A stretch of 21,805 bases of DNA, taken from positions 1 through 21,805 of the forward strand of contig JAQGAU010001053.1 in NCBI GenBank assembly GCA_034698045.1, in the 5' to 3' direction. Under the pieces are notes generated by a model. It did not search any database, had not been told where the DNA came from, and saw only the letters and a list, made by a program, of their open reading frames with translations. Source of the stretch: Paramacrobiotus richtersi (Eukaryota; Tardigrada; Eutardigrada; Parachela; Macrobiotidae). A program made the translations under genes and the position numbers. Each line of letters opens with the position of its first letter. Within the stretch, counting starts at the first letter, position 1. Of the stretch, positions 10,752-20,489 are shown piece by piece.

Positions 10752-11328
10752 GAATGAAGTCGTGCACCCCAAGTTCATTTTTTTGTCTGTCTTTTCGTAA
10801 AACACAGTGGAGTGTGCACACCTGCGAAAGCATGCACTTTCCGTATTGTATAAATTTTTTGTTCTGCACAGGCTGAAAGCTCAAGTTCTTCACATGGGCA
10901 GTGGCAGTTTCCGCGCGCAACAACAGCTGCTTCTTCGTGCTTTCCGAGCATTTCTTGCGAATACTCGTACCACACTAAACTCTTATAAACTTTTATTGGT
11001 TTAATTCGTTTCTGTCCCACTTCTCAACTTCTCAAAATTATGGCTAAAACTACATGATTCGAAACACATTACGTGGCAGACTTCTAACACTGACACTCAG
11101 GATAACAAGAGCATTTTTGTTCTGCCGGATCCAAGACCTCTTATCGAAGAACCGCTGACTGAAGCGTCAATGCAACCTGAGCGGCTGCCGACCCAACAGT
11201 TCCGATCACGATCAAGGTGCACGCCTTTCTTCGCTTTCACTGTCAGAAATGCTCCTGTATACAGTGCAAGCGCAGAGTCAACATTTGGGTTTGCATGAGG
11301 CTTTTTTCCCAAAAAGCTGATGCACACT

Positions 11329-11665
11329 ACTCAGAGGTCACCAGTGGCAGGACAGAGTACGATCTGGTCAGTACCCTTTCTTCATTGTCATCGGAGAGAA
11401 AAATTCCGAAAAATTCTGGATGACAGTTACTCGATCCGCTTTTGAATGGAATTGTAATAGACCTTAATGGTTGCGGTTTATCTACCAGTAGTCGGAAAAA
11501 ACCGAATAAGGTTGGCAGAGCAAAACATTTACGCGAACGGTGTCAACTCGGCTGCACACCACGGTATTTCATATTCTACACCAAAAATCAGGCTTAGAGT
11601 TTTCGTACAGACATAGTCAGCTTGATATTCAGCTTACCATATACATTATGGTTTACTTTCATCGG
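11329..11665 (+). repeat. Degraded repeat, left copy (pair with 21383-21535)
   Basis: The block GGTCACCAGTGGCAGGACAG at about 11336 and a second block around 11583-11665 (ATCAGG.CT..AGTTTTC then TTTCATCGGTTA.) recur in the same order at 21.39 and 21.43-21.53 kb, with more sequence between them here. Both copies can be read as FIGY.AFV near the end, suggesting a former membrane-spanning exon, but stop codons and frame changes intervene. Confidence 0.5.
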
Positions 11666-11871
11666 TTATTTTGCATTTGTTGTACATTTTATTGTAGTCC
11701 ATCCGTGATACAAGAGCGCAAGCAAATGCTACAAGACGTAAATAGTGGATTAAAGCGCAGCAGTCATACACTCTAGGGAAATTGTACATGGCCGAGACTC
11801 GGATATCGATGCAAACTCATCCTGTATGACGATCCAGAAACTCTTTGAATGGGTCTCCAAGGAAGGCATTT

Positions 11872-12496
11872 TCACAACACTCCAACCAGGGTGAACATCT
11901 TACCATGTAAATCTGCGGTAATCTTGGCTTTGAACACTTTTTTACTGCGCCCAACTGTTGTCTCAATCTCCACGAGATGCAGACAATTAGTCGCCACGAC
12001 TTCACTTCTTGCGGAAAGATACAGTTTTGCGGTCAGCAGTGCGTCACTAGGAAGTTTGGCGGCAGTTCGGATCTCGCTGGCTAGCTACAGCATCGCAAAA
12101 TAAACAATCACCTTCGAATTTCCCTTCGAGTCAGCATAAGTAACGAGACATTAAGTTTGTACGGAAAACTGAGAAATTATTATCTGCACTACAACTTATT
12201 GTTATATTTGAATATTTACCGCGTTGACAGCTTTTTGAACATTGGCAGTCGCAGGCTGCGGACTAATGCCCATACCACCAGAATCCGGTTCCTGATGACA
12301 AGGTTCGGAATCCGCGCAGATTAGCCCAACCAGAAAGAGTGCCAGGAAACTGCAATCAAGAGCGTTCGGGCTTATTGATCAAAATTGAACACTGTCTGCA
12401 TAATACGCGAAATTCCCAGCGAACCTTAAAATCTACTTGAAATTATACGGCTAAAATTAACAAGAACGTCACTTACGCGACGAACAGACGAGCCAT
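11872..12496 (-). CDS. Secreted cystatin (stefin-like cysteine-protease inhibitor), three exons
   Basis: Minus-strand exons 12496-12477, 12349-12220 and 12084-11872 join in phase through introns of 127 and 135 bases (donors GTAAGT and GTAAAT, acceptors TTGCAG and CTGTAG), giving 120 aa. Residues 1-19 (MARLFVAFLALFLVGLICA) form a signal peptide. A Gly-rich N-terminal trunk (GGMGISPQPATANVQKAV, 31-48) closely resembles the start of type-1 stefins. The first hairpin is SEVVATN at 77-83, where the family has QVVAG, and a KVFKAKI strand follows at 99-105. Family members block papain-like proteases by inserting the trunk and hairpins into the active site. Here QVVAG is altered to EVVAT and the second-hairpin Pro-Trp is not visible, so binding may be weakened or retargeted. 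Stefins normally lack a signal peptide, so this looks like a secreted stefin. Length fits the family. Two cysteines (24, 84) remain after signal cleavage. Confidence 0.8.
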
Positions 12497-12535
12497 GGCT
12501 GTTTTTAAAAAAACTCAGAAAAGTAGCGGCTGAAC

Positions 12536-12541
12536 TTTATA
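12536..12541 (-). promoter_or_regulatory. Probable TATA box of the cystatin gene
   Basis: Minus-strand TATAAA lies 40 bases upstream of the cystatin ATG, implying a very short 5' leader. Position is its only support. Confidence 0.45.
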
Positions 12542-13197
12542 ATGGTAGAACAGTCTTTTACGTCGTCGTTACTGCAGCGAAGAATTATGACCGCCTTTTA
12601 CTGCATATCTAGTAAATATCAAGACGGTCTACTCACCAGTTCACGAAACAAACAGCTCGAACGTGTCTCTCTAATGTGATACACTTGGCTTAGGGAAAGC
12701 CATATTTCATGTTATATAGCATAAAATTACCATCTAATGTCCATAATGGAGAACAGTACAGTGACAATGAAATTGCAAATCGACACTGAGCTGCGAGGAT
12801 CGGAATTTCCCCAACCGGTGTCCTGAAATAAGCGTATGACTGTGACACCGATGCTCAACTGTTTTCGCCAAGAAAAAGTGTCAAGTACATGGTTTCAGCG
12901 AACATAATCAGCCGCTCCCAGCCAGAAGCGTGAATCGGCGACTGTGCGTCTGCTCATTTACGATTTGCTGGGACACTGGCATATACACCGCATTATCCAG
13001 CAACGGATTCTTATTATTCATGTTTTGCTGGTTATGTTAAATGCGCTTTGAGCAGTCACTCGAGAATGCCGGATCGAAAAACACCGATCATTCCGCTTTC
13101 GATCTGACCGTTGTGAAGTTGCTCTTTTGTAGATTTTCAGTTTGCTCTGAATTTGTTATCATTTCATGCAATGTTATTACTTACTAAAAGCGTAAAT
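12542..13197. other. Intergenic, nothing recognised
   Basis: About 650 bases between the cystatin promoter and the broken protease copy. No frame, repeat or RNA-like structure stands out on either strand. Confidence 0.5.
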
Positions 13198-13626
13198 CAA
13201 CATATTACAGGCTCATGTGACGCTGCCATTATTTCAACAAACAAAACGAACAGACTTTAAGTAAAAACAACAACCCTTGCGTTTATGAGACCCCAACAAT
13301 TACGAATTCATTTATTTTTTAAATACAACTTTCCCTAGACATTTTGGATGTTAATTCCGTTATCTTGCAGCACTTCGATTGCATATTGTTGTGGCATACT
13401 CGAACAGTTAACAAACCTACCGCGCAAGCGCCCCGCCCGCCGTTAATATAATCAATAGTGCAGATTAAACCCGGAGTAATGCGGGCATCGGTAGATTTCG
13501 GGAACCACATCTGGCAGACCTTGTTGTCTATGAAGGGAACTCGGGTTTTTTGCAGAACTTGTGGCCGTGGTCCACGGTCCACCCAAAAGCTATAAACGGA
13601 TAGCATTCTGCATTGCTCACAAAAAT
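13198..13626 (-). pseudogene. Broken copy of the serine protease (3' leader plus exon 5 only)
   Basis: From 13198 to about 13366 the sequence follows the 3' flank of the intact protease (8010-8180), including ATTTCAACAAACAAAACGAA. It then jumps into intron 5 and continues through exon 5 (13590-13430), matching GPRPQVLQK, RVPF and WFPKSTDARIT, with a two-residue in-frame loss before GGRGAC. The exon with the catalytic Ser is deleted, exons 1-4 are absent, and the exon 5 acceptor AG has become GG. The donor GTAGGT is kept. Homology stops at about 13626, where the GPCR copy begins on the opposite strand. It cannot encode a protease. Confidence 0.85.
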
Positions 13627-14228
13627 GCGTATATAGCGGCTTGGGCGCTTCCTGGCTTCGTTTTGGTGGACCTGCAATCTCATTCTAAATTCTGTATGTA
13701 TGCTTTCTCCGAGATGAACCTGCTTTTCCTGATGACGGGTGTGTTTACCCACTTCTTTCCTCAAGCGTTCGTTGTCTGTCTGTATCCGTTCGTTTTCTGG
13801 AAAGTCCATGCCGTGATGCGACGAAAGGTCGAGGTCACCAAGGATCATCGACTGGCATCCACTGACACGAAGAAGACCTTACCGAGCGCCAACAGTGCTG
13901 ATCCTCAACCGGCCGCTACCGAAACCAACGAGCCAGAAGCACGGTAACTTTTCGCGGCACGTTTTGCAATCACACTAGAAACGTGTAAGGCTGTTTTGAT
14001 TTGAACGTTATTGGCAAATTTCACATTAAATTCACTATAACTGGCAAACCTAAACGACTATTTCGAACGCACTGCTATTGAATGTAGAACAACTCAAAAA
14101 TTTTTTTAACATTGGTGGTCTTCTGTTACTCAAGTGCCGTACCGGAGGAGCCGAAAGGAAAACAGCGGCCGAAAAAACCTGCCAGTTCACAACGACATTT
14201 TGGCGTGCTAACTGCCATGCTGGTCAGT
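13627..14228 (+). pseudogene. GPCR copy 2, TM4 to start of TM6 only
   Basis: Starts abruptly in TM4 (VYIAAWALPGF) and follows the intact GPCR through TM5, the long loop 3 and its splice donor (GGTAACTT at 13943-13950). It resumes at 14135 with the second exon (TGCCGTACCGGAGGAG) and stops inside TM6 after ATGCTGGTCAGTGT. Most differences from the intact gene in TM5 and loop 3 are at third codon positions, and loop 3 lacks two residues. The acceptor has changed from CAG to AAG. TM1-3 and TM7 are missing, so no receptor can be made. Confidence 0.88.
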
Positions 14229-15079
14229 GTGTGGTCAGTCTTCAAGAGTAGAATCATTGTGATACTTACCTACTTTAATTCATTTTAAGCTGTATTTAGT
14301 TTCTTATGCATCGTCAACAATCACGCTGGTTAATACGGCTGGCAACGTTTAAATCTCTTTTAAATCTCTCTACACGGCTGGCGCTTGACCTTCAGTATGT
14401 TTGGGGGGCATATTTTGGTGCGCAGTCTGAATCGATGAAACAGTAGACGATATCGATTTTGGTGGTCAAAAGACCAGGGCCACCACATAATGAATGGGGA
14501 AACGATTCGCGTGCTGTTGAGAAGTCCCTGAAAAAGGTTTAAATCCGCGTACCAAAAGTCTCGCTTTGGATCGATTCTTTGGCAGCTGCATGGTTTGTCG
14601 ACAAACGGGGTTTGGTTAATAAAACACAGTGAAGACAGCAAGGTGAAAATCATAGATTTGTAGGCTTCTTAGTGTATTCATTAGATTGATTGTGTTACGA
14701 TTAGACTGTTTTCTGCACATAAGTATCTATATCAATTCGGGAATACTCATTACAGAAATTATAGATCACAAGAAAGGGGAGTACGACTCATTATTAGCCT
14801 GAAAAGTGCGACTCGATAAACAAGTGCCGTCAGCGCCGACACAGGAAAAAATAACCATAGTATCCTGATTGACGACCTTATTATATCGTGCAATCACATG
14901 ATATCGTTCATTTTTTATTGTTACCGCTGTGTTTGCACGTACCGAGGGCCGTAGTGAGAGATATGCAGCAAAATGCTGTGAACACATTCGTTTGTATTCG
15001 GGGTTTCCTTAATATCTTCACGACATTCTGTCTGTAAAAATATTAGCAAGTATGATTGTACAAATTAAGGATCCGATTA
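14229..15079. other. Unidentified sequence between two GPCR copies
   Basis: About 850 bases that match neither the GPCR nor its flanks, so probably inserted or left over from another part of the array. Minus-strand frames at 14653-14360 (97 codons) and 14987-14766 (73 codons) show no domain I recognise. The second has a pattern faintly like a DDE transposase strand, which I do not claim. Confidence 0.4.
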
Positions 15080-15470
15080 CACAGTGAACCATCGACGATG
15101 GTTTTTACATATGTACTACCGTACTGCTCCTTAGAGGAATATCGACGATCCGCGACACGATCGAACTCTGATTCACATCCCTTAGCACATCCGACCTTGG
15201 CCATGTACCAGCACGAGGTACAGAATCATGGGAAAAGAAAGCTGCGGCTGATTGTATTTCTTTCTTCACAACAATAAAAAGGAAGAACCTCACAGTACCA
15301 GACCCGTTTTCCTTCGCTGTCGCCTGTCGGACTTTCCAAATTGCCTAGATTCTGGCCCTGGTCCCTGTTAATGATTCTCGTATACTTTGACTGTGATTTT
15401 GAATCTTTATCCGGGTTACCCGTTCCGCTTACATGAAAAACCGCGTGCAAGAAAACCCCCATCATAATGG
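15080..15470 (-). pseudogene. Broken copy of the four-transmembrane protein gene (3' part)
   Basis: The frame 15293-15105 matches the end of the intact protein: FFLFI, IQ.AA.FF, W.RSDV, NQSS and IPLRSS occur in order and at like spacing. Upstream, about 15300-15420, only scattered matches remain, with insertions and frame changes. Downstream, the flank block ACAGTGAACCATCGACGAT (15081-15099) is now about 20 bases from the coding end, whereas about 450 bases separate them in the intact locus. Helices 1-3 are lost. It is a pseudogene. Confidence 0.8.
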
Positions 15471-15555
15471 AACGGGTTTAATCATCCAGGACCAGGAACA
15501 ATTGCCCACAGCACTCATAACATAGCATAACATATTCTTCCTGGTTTCCTAACTG

Positions 15556-16560
15556 GTAGGTCCGCAATCCCATCCGAATTCAGACTTCTTTGTGTATGCT
15601 TTCTCCTAGATGAACCTGCTTTTCTTGATGACAGGTGTATTTATGCACTTCTTTCCCCACGCGTTTGTTGTTTGTCTGTATCCGTTCGTTTTCTGGAAAG
15701 GCTATGCCGTGATGCGACGAAAGGTCGAGGTCACCAAGGATCATCGACTGGCATCCACCGACACTAACAAGACCTTACCGAGTGCAAACAGTGCTGTTCC
15801 ACAACCGGCCGCTACCGAAACGAACGAGCCAGTAGCACGCTTACTGCCGGTTGTACGTTTTGCACAATAGATTGTAGCATCGTTTTGATTTGAACATTGG
15901 TAGTTTCACAGCGATCGTCAAGCCTGAACGACTATTCTGAGTGCCGTACCATTGAATTTAAAACAACATGAGCAGATTTCTGAATTGCTGAACTTTTGTT
16001 ACTCAAAGTGCCGTGTCGGGGGAGTCGAAATGCAAGCAGCGACTGAAGAAACTCGCGGTGAATGCCAGTTCACAGCGAGATCTGAACGTGCTAACTGCCA
16101 TGTCGGTCAGTATCATCGTATTCTACACACCGGTACATACGAATATCGCATTCGGGCCCGCCATCGGAGGACGTCCAGATTTCCGTTTCGTGGAGACCGG
16201 CCATCTGCTGGAAGCTGCTGACTACATTGTTAATCCAGTTCTATATTTTATTGTTGCCCGAGTGGCATCAGGGCGTAAGAAGACTGTAGAAGTCAAAAAT
16301 ATATCAGCACATTGTTTCAACTCTATATCCTTCGAGATTTGCCATTACGTCCACAATTCTGTTAATTTGACTATATTTTGTTATTTATTTTTATGTATGG
16401 ACGAAAGATTCAAAAGCTGGCTAGTTTATAGGGATTCTCTAAGCAGCTGTGGAAATTTTCGATGGAAACGAAGAAATGTTACAACTTTTACGTGTAACCA
16501 TTACATAGACTGATGACTGACTGCACTCGACTGGTTTTTGAACATGTCCTTCCATTTCGG
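15556..16560 (+). pseudogene. GPCR copy 3, TM5 to TM7 plus 3' flank
   Basis: Begins near the end of TM4/loop 2 (GGTCCGCAATCCCAT), has an in-frame TAG at 15607-15609 where the intact gene has GAG, and runs through TM5 and loop 3. The splice donor is destroyed (GGTAAC to GCTTAC at 15839-15844). The second exon resumes near 16011 (TGCCGTGTCGGGGGAG) and keeps TM6 (SIIVFYTPVH) and TM7 with NPVLYF, here with the NPxxY tyrosine the intact copy lacks. A two-base loss in the tail shifts the frame. Flank similarity to the intact locus extends to about 16555 (GACTGGTTTTTGAACAT). The stop, lost donor and missing TM1-4 make it non-functional. Confidence 0.88.
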
Positions 16561-16888
16561 GCAGAGTGCATACGCGCTGCTGTTATTTATCAATACTACG
16601 AAGGCAATATTATTACAATGGAGAAGTGTAAAAACTAATGTTCTTCTGAGCCATGAGCAAGTTTATAAACCGATCAATGAGCACGACACACATGTCGACG
16701 GACATTTGTCAAAAGTATCCAACGGATCATGGAATAAAAGCAGACAATACTAGAACTATCTCATTATAAACTATCGTGCCAAAATGCCTTATCACAAACG
16801 AGAGAAAGTGTGCCAAAAGAAAAAGACTTTGGTCAAAGAGGAGCGCATAATGCACCGGCAAGCTGTACATTAAATTTGGGGCATTACG
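16561..16888. other. Intergenic, nothing recognised
   Basis: About 330 bases of AT-rich sequence between the GPCR relic and the end of the F-box-like gene. No canonical minus-strand AATAAA was found just beyond that gene's stop, so its 3' end is undefined. Confidence 0.5.
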
Positions 16889-18902
16889 TTAAAATCCGAA
16901 GGGGAGTTCTTCGAAGAGATTCAATAGCGGAACATTACGGCTGACGGCATACTGGGCGAGTGGGGAGAGCCGAGCGAAATCCATGGAGGACAGATTCGAT
17001 TTTGTCCATTTGTAGCCGGCATAGACGTTACCCGCTCGCGGATCCAGACTAGCGAACTCACGCAGTGCCTGCAGACAACAAGGGTTACACTCAATGTATG
17101 CGGACTGAAACTGAAACTGCTGCAGCGCTGTCGGATGAGTTACCAGTTTAAGCTCGTCGCGACCGGGCAGCTGGCCCTGCAGCACCTGCACCACCCACTC
17201 CTTCGTCCGCTGTACATCCACGACTGGCAACTGCCGCTCAACCAGCGCGCCGAGATCCTCCGCCAGCGAGGCGACGCGCACCGCACCGCTGAACTCCAGC
17301 CCCGGCAGACTGGGGGTGAGCGTGCACCGCTTCAACAGCATCTTCTTCCACCAGCCGCCGGCCAGGGAAGCCGCCAGGGCGCTGGCATTCGCCCAGAAGA
17401 ACTGCTCCGCGCCCTGCACCTCGCACTGATCAGCCACCAACAACATGCCCTGATCAGCGGTACACTGCCCCAGTTGCTGGCAAATGCCCACCATCAGCGG
17501 CACCTGCGTCAGGACGCATCCCCAATCCTCATCTCGTTGGGTTTCTGATTCTCTAGCGCCAGTCAGGATAATGCTGCGGGTACGGGAAGTGACGGAATGG
17601 AAGAGGGGCGCGGCCAGCGGGTAATGCAGGAGCTGCTCGCTGCACCCGCTGCAACCCCCAGCGTCGTCATTCAGGGCGCACTCGCGGTATGTCAGCCAGA
17701 TGTCAGTGGACAGCGTTTCGCAGATGAGCTCGTCAAACAGGCGGCAGACTCGTCGCAGACTCGCCCGCTGCATGGTGTCCAAATCAGTCAACATTTCCTC
17801 CACGACGAGATGGGCCAGATTCTGTAAGGTCCACTCCGCACTATCCTCATCCTACGATTCACATCAACATATCAAATACTGACATCGGGTGACATTATTC
17901 CTAGCCGCTAAGTGGCAGATGAAGCGAAATGACGTAACAATGTGCTGATTTGACGCCTACCTCCAGCGAAGCACAAGCCAACGACGCAGAGCACTGCCAG
18001 CCCCTCTCCCCCCACACCGCCCCCATCTTGCTGACTGCATCCATCCATTCTGGGGCACTTTTAATTATCCAGTTCTGCAAAAGAAAAAGCATGCAGCTGT
18101 ACAAAGAGATAAATACAGAGAGATAAATAAACACAGATGTGACGGATAAAAGCATCACTTCATATATTTATAGATTCATTTCCCGTCAACGCCGCGATGC
18201 CCGTCCCAGTACGATCTAGCCTACCCTAGGGGCGTAACTCACCAGGAATGACTGAGACAGATGCTGGCTAGAAAACGGCTGCAAGTATACGAGCTCGTTG
18301 CTGCAGATCGATATGGGTGAAAGATGATCGGACACACGCTGGAAGAAGTATTTCCAGCGCGGCGAATGTTTGGGCAGCAGGTCGGCGATGATAGCCGGCA
18401 GCGGAGAGAGCGTGGTGATCACGAAATCCTCCTGCCGCAGCATCCGAGAGCACAGTTGGGCTGAGGACAGCGGTGGACGGACCTGTTCTCCAGCGATCAC
18501 CAGACGCCGCCCGACACCGCCCACCTGCACGTCCACCAACACCAGCCACCCCCAACCCGGTGGCTCCGGGATGTCCTGAGTGACCAGCGTCCCCAGGCGC
18601 CAGACCCAGGGACCCGCGGGTTCCTGGCGCAACAGCACCTCCATGCCGCTCCCCGGTGTCCATCCGCGCGTTGAGCTCCGCGTCCTCTCGTTCAAGCAGC
18701 GGAACGCCATACCGTACTTCACCAGCTGGCGCCGCTGGCCCGCGCAGCCAAAGTCCACCAGGAGGCCCTCGGGCGCCGCGCCAACCACCGTTCCATGATG
18801 GAGCATGCCGTCTTCGCGCAGCACATCGGCCGCGTTCCAGCTGTGGACGCTCCGACGGTAGCCCCCAGCCGGCCGGTAATCCGAATACATCAACCGGATC
18901 AT
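16889..18902 (-). CDS. F-box-like protein with Tudor/Agenet-like N-terminal repeats, three coding exons, GC-rich
   Basis: Minus-strand exons 18902-18243 (from ATG), 18074-17961 and 17821-16889 join at phase 0 through GT-AG introns of 168 and 139 bases, giving 568 aa. The first exon can extend to a strong acceptor (TTGCCAG ending at 18933). A donor (CTG|GTAAGT at 19268/19267) upstream has a stop in the matching phase, so exon 1 is probably 5' untranslated and the ATG at 18902 is the start. Residues about 33-70 (HHGTVV, GLLVDFG) and 87-144 (MEVLL, WVWRLGTLV, VRPP) look like two small beta-barrels of Tudor/Agenet type. Residues 259-300 (HLVVEEMLTDLD, LRRVCRLFDELI) match the F-box helix pattern, which in known proteins binds Skp1 in SCF ubiquitin ligases. 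The last 270 residues, Cys- and Leu-rich, are unrecognised and may bind substrate. GC is 67-72% in sampled 60-base lines against about 30% in an intergenic line. The domain names are pattern-based. Confidence 0.75.
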
Positions 18903-18932
18903 TCTCTGGCTCGTCGAAATTTCCACCGACAG

Positions 18933-20093
18933 CTGGCAACAAAACAAACCCATACAAGTCAGCAATTATGTAATCAGCTACGCAAATCAACAGCAGCAAA
19001 TAGCTGCAACGACAAACCACCAACAGATGGATTGCAGAAAAGTGAGAAAACCTTCCGAGCAAATTACGCAAACAAAATACAAAAACGCTGCAGAAAACGA
19101 TCACACCAAGAGTGCCTTTCGACTACAAGCTTTTCAATGATAATTTTTAAAAGACTTTTCGTCCGACGTTAATTTACTGCTACAAACAATGAAGAAAACG
19201 GAACCAACAAATTTAAACTGATAAAACCTTCTGGGAGTGTCGAAGTATCTCCTGATTGTGCACTTACCAGATCTGTGCAGGCTCCGATTTCGATCGACTT
19301 GTACCCGATTGACAGTTCTCACCGATGCCAAGAAGTACAGCACAATCTCCTTTCCCGATACCACGATGGGAGCAGCTGAAGATCCCCAAAAACACTCGGA
19401 CAACAGTTTCCTCCTTCTACAACGTCGCCAGGAGACCTCCGCTTCAGTATCATAAACTCTTACTCACTGTCATACTGACAGAACCTCGCAAAACTGACTG
19501 TATTTCCTGCTGCTAAATAGATAAAAGACGGAATTACTAATCAAAGCGGAAAGCTGATCAGAAAGACAGAAACCAAAACAAGGAAGTGAAAGTGCCAGCA
19601 AGGCATTGGCAAATTGCAATGGCATGCAATGGCATGCAACAAGTTACAAACAGTGTATACGCAGCACGCTGCTCTCCTCGACGGCACGTACCGCACTGTA
19701 CGGTCCGTACGGTGACGAAAACATAGTTTAATACTGGCGTCAGAGCGGTTGCAACAGCGCAAGCACCCGGGTTGCGATTAGCGCTTGTTATAGAAGTGTC
19801 AACCAAAATGTTGGGATGGCAGTTACGCATAAGTTCTTTTTTTGCGCGCTAGATTTTTGTTTGAAGTCTGATTCGGGACCACCAGAACGACCAGTACAAC
19901 TCATATCACGGCGAGGTACAGAAATCATTTTTTGGCAGTCAGGTTTTTTTCTAGAAGTTGCAGAAATGTGCCGCTGACAGTAAGATATTAAGAATTTCGG
20001 GAAAAACTCCCGTACAAGTCACGTTGAAGAGAAGCATCATTTGTAGCGGTTTACGAGCTCACCTTTCCGTGGCACTGGCACACCACTGATGCT
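18933..20093. other. Upstream region of the F-box-like gene
   Basis: Holds the probable 5'-leader intron (19267-18933, donor GTAAGT) and the promoter of the F-box-like gene; the transcription start is not located. A tandem doubling of GCAATGGCAT lies near 19616-19635. Otherwise I see no gene. Confidence 0.5.
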
Positions 20094-20315
20094 CATCTCG
20101 ATGAGACTTGGTTTGTTTGAATGGTGCCTTCCGCAAGACCCTTCATTTCATCTAGTGCAGCGACTTCGATGATGCAAGTCTTTCCATCCGTTGAAAACAT
20201 CAAAATACTATCAGCTTTGATTTTGCAGGTGTACACAGCGGTTTTCGTGGAAGTAAGCAATTTCATTCAGGAGCTGTCTGGTGCCTTTCTTCAGCAACTA
20301 TGGAGTATCCGGCAA
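20094..20315 (-). pseudogene. Second protein kinase relic, catalytic-loop region
   Basis: Minus strand from 20315: a stop (TAG, near 20300), then LLKKGTRQLLNEIAYFHENRCVH, read in one frame to 20229, typical of kinase helix E leading to the HRD motif. One extra base near 20222 shifts the frame; beyond it IKADSILMFSTDGKTCII follows, typical of the stretch between the catalytic loop and the magnesium-binding strand. The HRD positions read H-L-Q. A TGA ends the frame at 20096-20094. A stop, a frameshift and lost catalytic residues mark it as a pseudogene. It is not an obvious close copy of the fragment at 0.8-1.5 kb. Confidence 0.7.
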
Positions 20316-20489
20316 AGGACGTGACCATTATTATCATGGAGTGACCTGACTACAAGAAATTGTTGACAGTACAGTAATTGCAACTGCGTGCAATAGAATT
20401 GGTACAGCCGGAGTTGAAGCCGCTCACTAGTAATTAGGAAAACAATCGCATACTCTATATACACATGTATTAAAGGTGGTACGCACGTT

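Larger units (their letters stand above)
10248..11871. other. Intergenic region between protease and cystatin genes
   Basis: About 1.6 kb. A pyrimidine-rich acceptor (TTTTTGCAG ending at 10604, minus strand) opens a 66-codon frame to TAG at 10403. It could be the last exon of an unknown gene, but no partner exon was found. A plus-strand frame without ATG is open from 11005 to 11298. A perfect hairpin sits at 10724-10751, and a repeat shared with 21.38-21.54 kb occupies about 11329-11665. Confidence 0.45.

Noticed and set aside
13561..13947. 128-codon frame as a functional short GPCR-like protein
   Set aside because: Its first 20 codons are antisense protease exon and intron; the rest lacks TM1-3 and TM6-7.
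14766..14987. Minus-strand frame with a pattern faintly like a DDE transposase strand
   Set aside because: Only a loose hydrophobic/Gly pattern; no catalytic acids in context and no terminal inverted repeats seen.
17135..17548. 137-codon plus-strand frame inside the F-box-like gene
   Set aside because: Shadow of the GC-rich minus-strand exon; the minus-strand reading has splice continuity over three exons.
18268..19104. 278-codon minus-strand frame overlapping the first coding exon of the F-box-like gene
   Set aside because: It runs through the strong acceptor at 18933 into intron-like sequence and gives an Arg/Gly/Ala-rich product typical of a shifted GC-rich frame.
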